NCBI GenBank assembly: GCA_963778675.1
Contig: CAVZVI010000014.1
Coordinates: 1,235,728 to 1,299,727 of the forward strand
Reading direction: 5' to 3'
Source of the DNA: CAWCDJ01 sp963778675
GTDB taxonomy: Bacteria; Acidobacteriota; Terriglobia; Bryobacterales; Bryobacteraceae
Length of the DNA: 64,000 nucleotides
The notes below the pieces were generated by a model. That model saw only the letters and a program-made list of their open reading frames with translations. It had not been told where the DNA came from and made no database searches. Of the stretch, positions 63,006 to 64,000 are shown piece after piece. Positions within the stretch are counted from its first letter, which is position 1. Every line of letters begins with the position of its first letter. Both the position numbers and the translations under genes were made by a program.

Positions 63006-64000
63006 GTGTCTGCCGCCGGGCGCGCCTCACGGGTTTCGGCCCGGATCCTCATCGTCGATGATGACGAGCGCCAGCGTTCCGCCCTGGCTGCCATGCTTGC
63101 CGATTGTGACCTTCACATGCGGGTCGCGGCCGACGGGCGGAAGCGCTGGAGCGGCTCACTGCCTTCAACGCAGATGTCTCGTTGCGGATTTGGTCATGCC
63201 GCGGATGGACGGCTTTGAGCTGCTCCGGCACCTGAAGGGACGCGGTGATCTCACCCCCGCAATCGCGCTCACCGGCTTTGGCAGCATGGAGAAGGCGCTG
63301 GCCGCCGTTCATGACCTCAAGGCATTCTGGTACCTGGAAAAGCCGGTGGAACCGCACACCTTCAAGCACTCCTGAAATGTGCGGTTGATTACAGAAGAAG
63401 TTTGCAGAAAACCGACGAGCTAAGCGGGATCTGACGCTTCGTGGCGTGCTCGGGACCCGTCTGGAACCTCCCCGGCGATGCAGCAGATCTTCTCGATCAT
63501 CAGACAGGTGGCGCCACTTCAGCTCCCGTATTGATCTGTGGAGAGAGCGGCACCGGGAAGGAGTTGGTTGCACGCAAATCAAAATACAGCCCCCGCAGTG
63601 ACGGCCCTTTCGTCGCGATCAACGCAGCCGCCTTGCCCGAGACTCTGATGGAGAGCGAGTTATTCGGGCATGAGAAAGGCGCGTTTACGGGAGCCATGGA
63701 GCGTTCGGCCGGTTGCTTTGAGCAGGCTCACGGGGGTACTCTGCTGCTCGACGAGATTGGCGAGATGCCGCGGTCCACGCAACCAAAACTGCTGCGGGTT
63801 CTCGAGGACTCCCGAGTACGACGACTTGGCGGAAAGCACGAATCCCAGTTGACGCTCGGATATTAGCCGCCACCAGTCAGGAACTCGGAACGCATTTGCG
63901 AGAAGAGCTTTACTATCGTCTGAGTGCATTCCAGATCGTACTTCCGCCGCTGCGTGAACATAAAGAAGACATCCCGCCGATCGCTGAAGTCATGTTGAAG
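63006..64000 (+). pseudogene. NtrC-type sigma-54 response regulator, decayed, truncated by window end
   Basis: Receiver start ARILIVDDDERQRSALAAML, then a frame change to VADLVMPRMDGFELLRHLKG and ALTGFGSMEKALAAV with Lys in YLEKPVEPHTF. After more shifts the AAA+ domain reads VLICGESGTGKELVAR (Walker A), ESELFGHEKGAFTGAMERS (sigma-54 loop), GGTLLLDEIGEMPRS (Walker B), then a shift near 63855 to ILAATSQELGTHLREELYYRLSAFQIVLPPLRE and off the window edge. At least four single-base shifts occur in under 1 kb. It looks like a dying paralogue of the intact regulator at 37715, or very poor local sequence. Confidence 0.75.

Overview
The window is high-GC bacterial chromosome and most likely comes from an acidobacterium of the Solibacter/Bryobacter type. 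The evidence is the C-terminus of a TonB-dependent receptor with the terminal signature typical of that group, a secreted protein of the Solibacter-rich TIGR03437 type, an ECF sigma/anti-sigma/DUF4097 surface-protein operon, Tat-exported sugar enzymes and CheB-CheR-PAS-kinase hybrids. This assignment rests on protein style alone; there is no rRNA in the window. No phage, insertion sequence or CRISPR array was seen.

Layout. 1-1.8 kb: end of a TonB receptor and a Tat-exported enolase-superfamily enzyme. 1.8-5.3 kb: a minus-strand operon (mini GntR regulator, HAD phosphatase, deoxyhypusine-synthase-like protein, PfkB kinase) facing a glyoxalase-fold gene across a 21-bp operator region. 5.3-10.4 kb: a minus-strand four-gene operon (imidazolonepropionase-like, DHDPS-like, esterase-like hydrolase, PLP decarboxylase) in which the first two enzymes lack key catalytic residues. 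10.4-16.6 kb: pseudouridine synthase, an outer-membrane protein, then sigma factor, zinc-finger anti-sigma factor with HEAT-like repeats and two DUF4097 proteins. 16.6-20.8 kb: gene debris, then a large secreted FN3 protein in visibly lower-GC DNA. 21-28.9 kb: sulfurtransferase, hydrolases, a two-helix polysaccharide-lyase-like protein and a methyltransferase. 28.9-33.5 kb: a tightly overlapping mazG, GNAT, menC/NSAR, MFS, SDR run. 33.6-39 kb: TIGR03437 protein, then a CHASE2 histidine kinase with a sigma-54 response regulator. 39-43.9 kb: a minus-strand run of serS, ABC permease, ABC ATPase, ArsC/Spx-like selenoprotein candidate and RNase T2. 43.9-56 kb: hemB, split transketolase, a NarL-type two-component pair, alanine-glyoxylate aminotransferase, ggt, DUF72. 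56-57.7 kb: tRNA-Val, tRNA-Gly and a secreted protein. 58.5-64 kb: a decaying signalling cluster (CheB/CheR/PAS kinase, NarL regulator, NtrC regulator).

The most interesting signal is at 39739-40077. An ArsC/Spx-family gene has an in-frame TGA exactly where the first Cys of its CxxC active site belongs, and a perfect 6-bp hairpin sits at bacterial SECIS distance with a G as the second loop base. This reads as a UxxC selenoprotein translationally coupled to an ABC exporter operon.

A second window-wide pattern is that at least eight genes, including serS, are split by single-base indels. For essential serS this most economically means sequence errors, so frameshifted genes are described as intact families with a likely error unless they carry several independent lesions. 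A third pattern is a set of TAnnnT hexamers 6-8 nt before start codons, which suggests leaderless transcripts.
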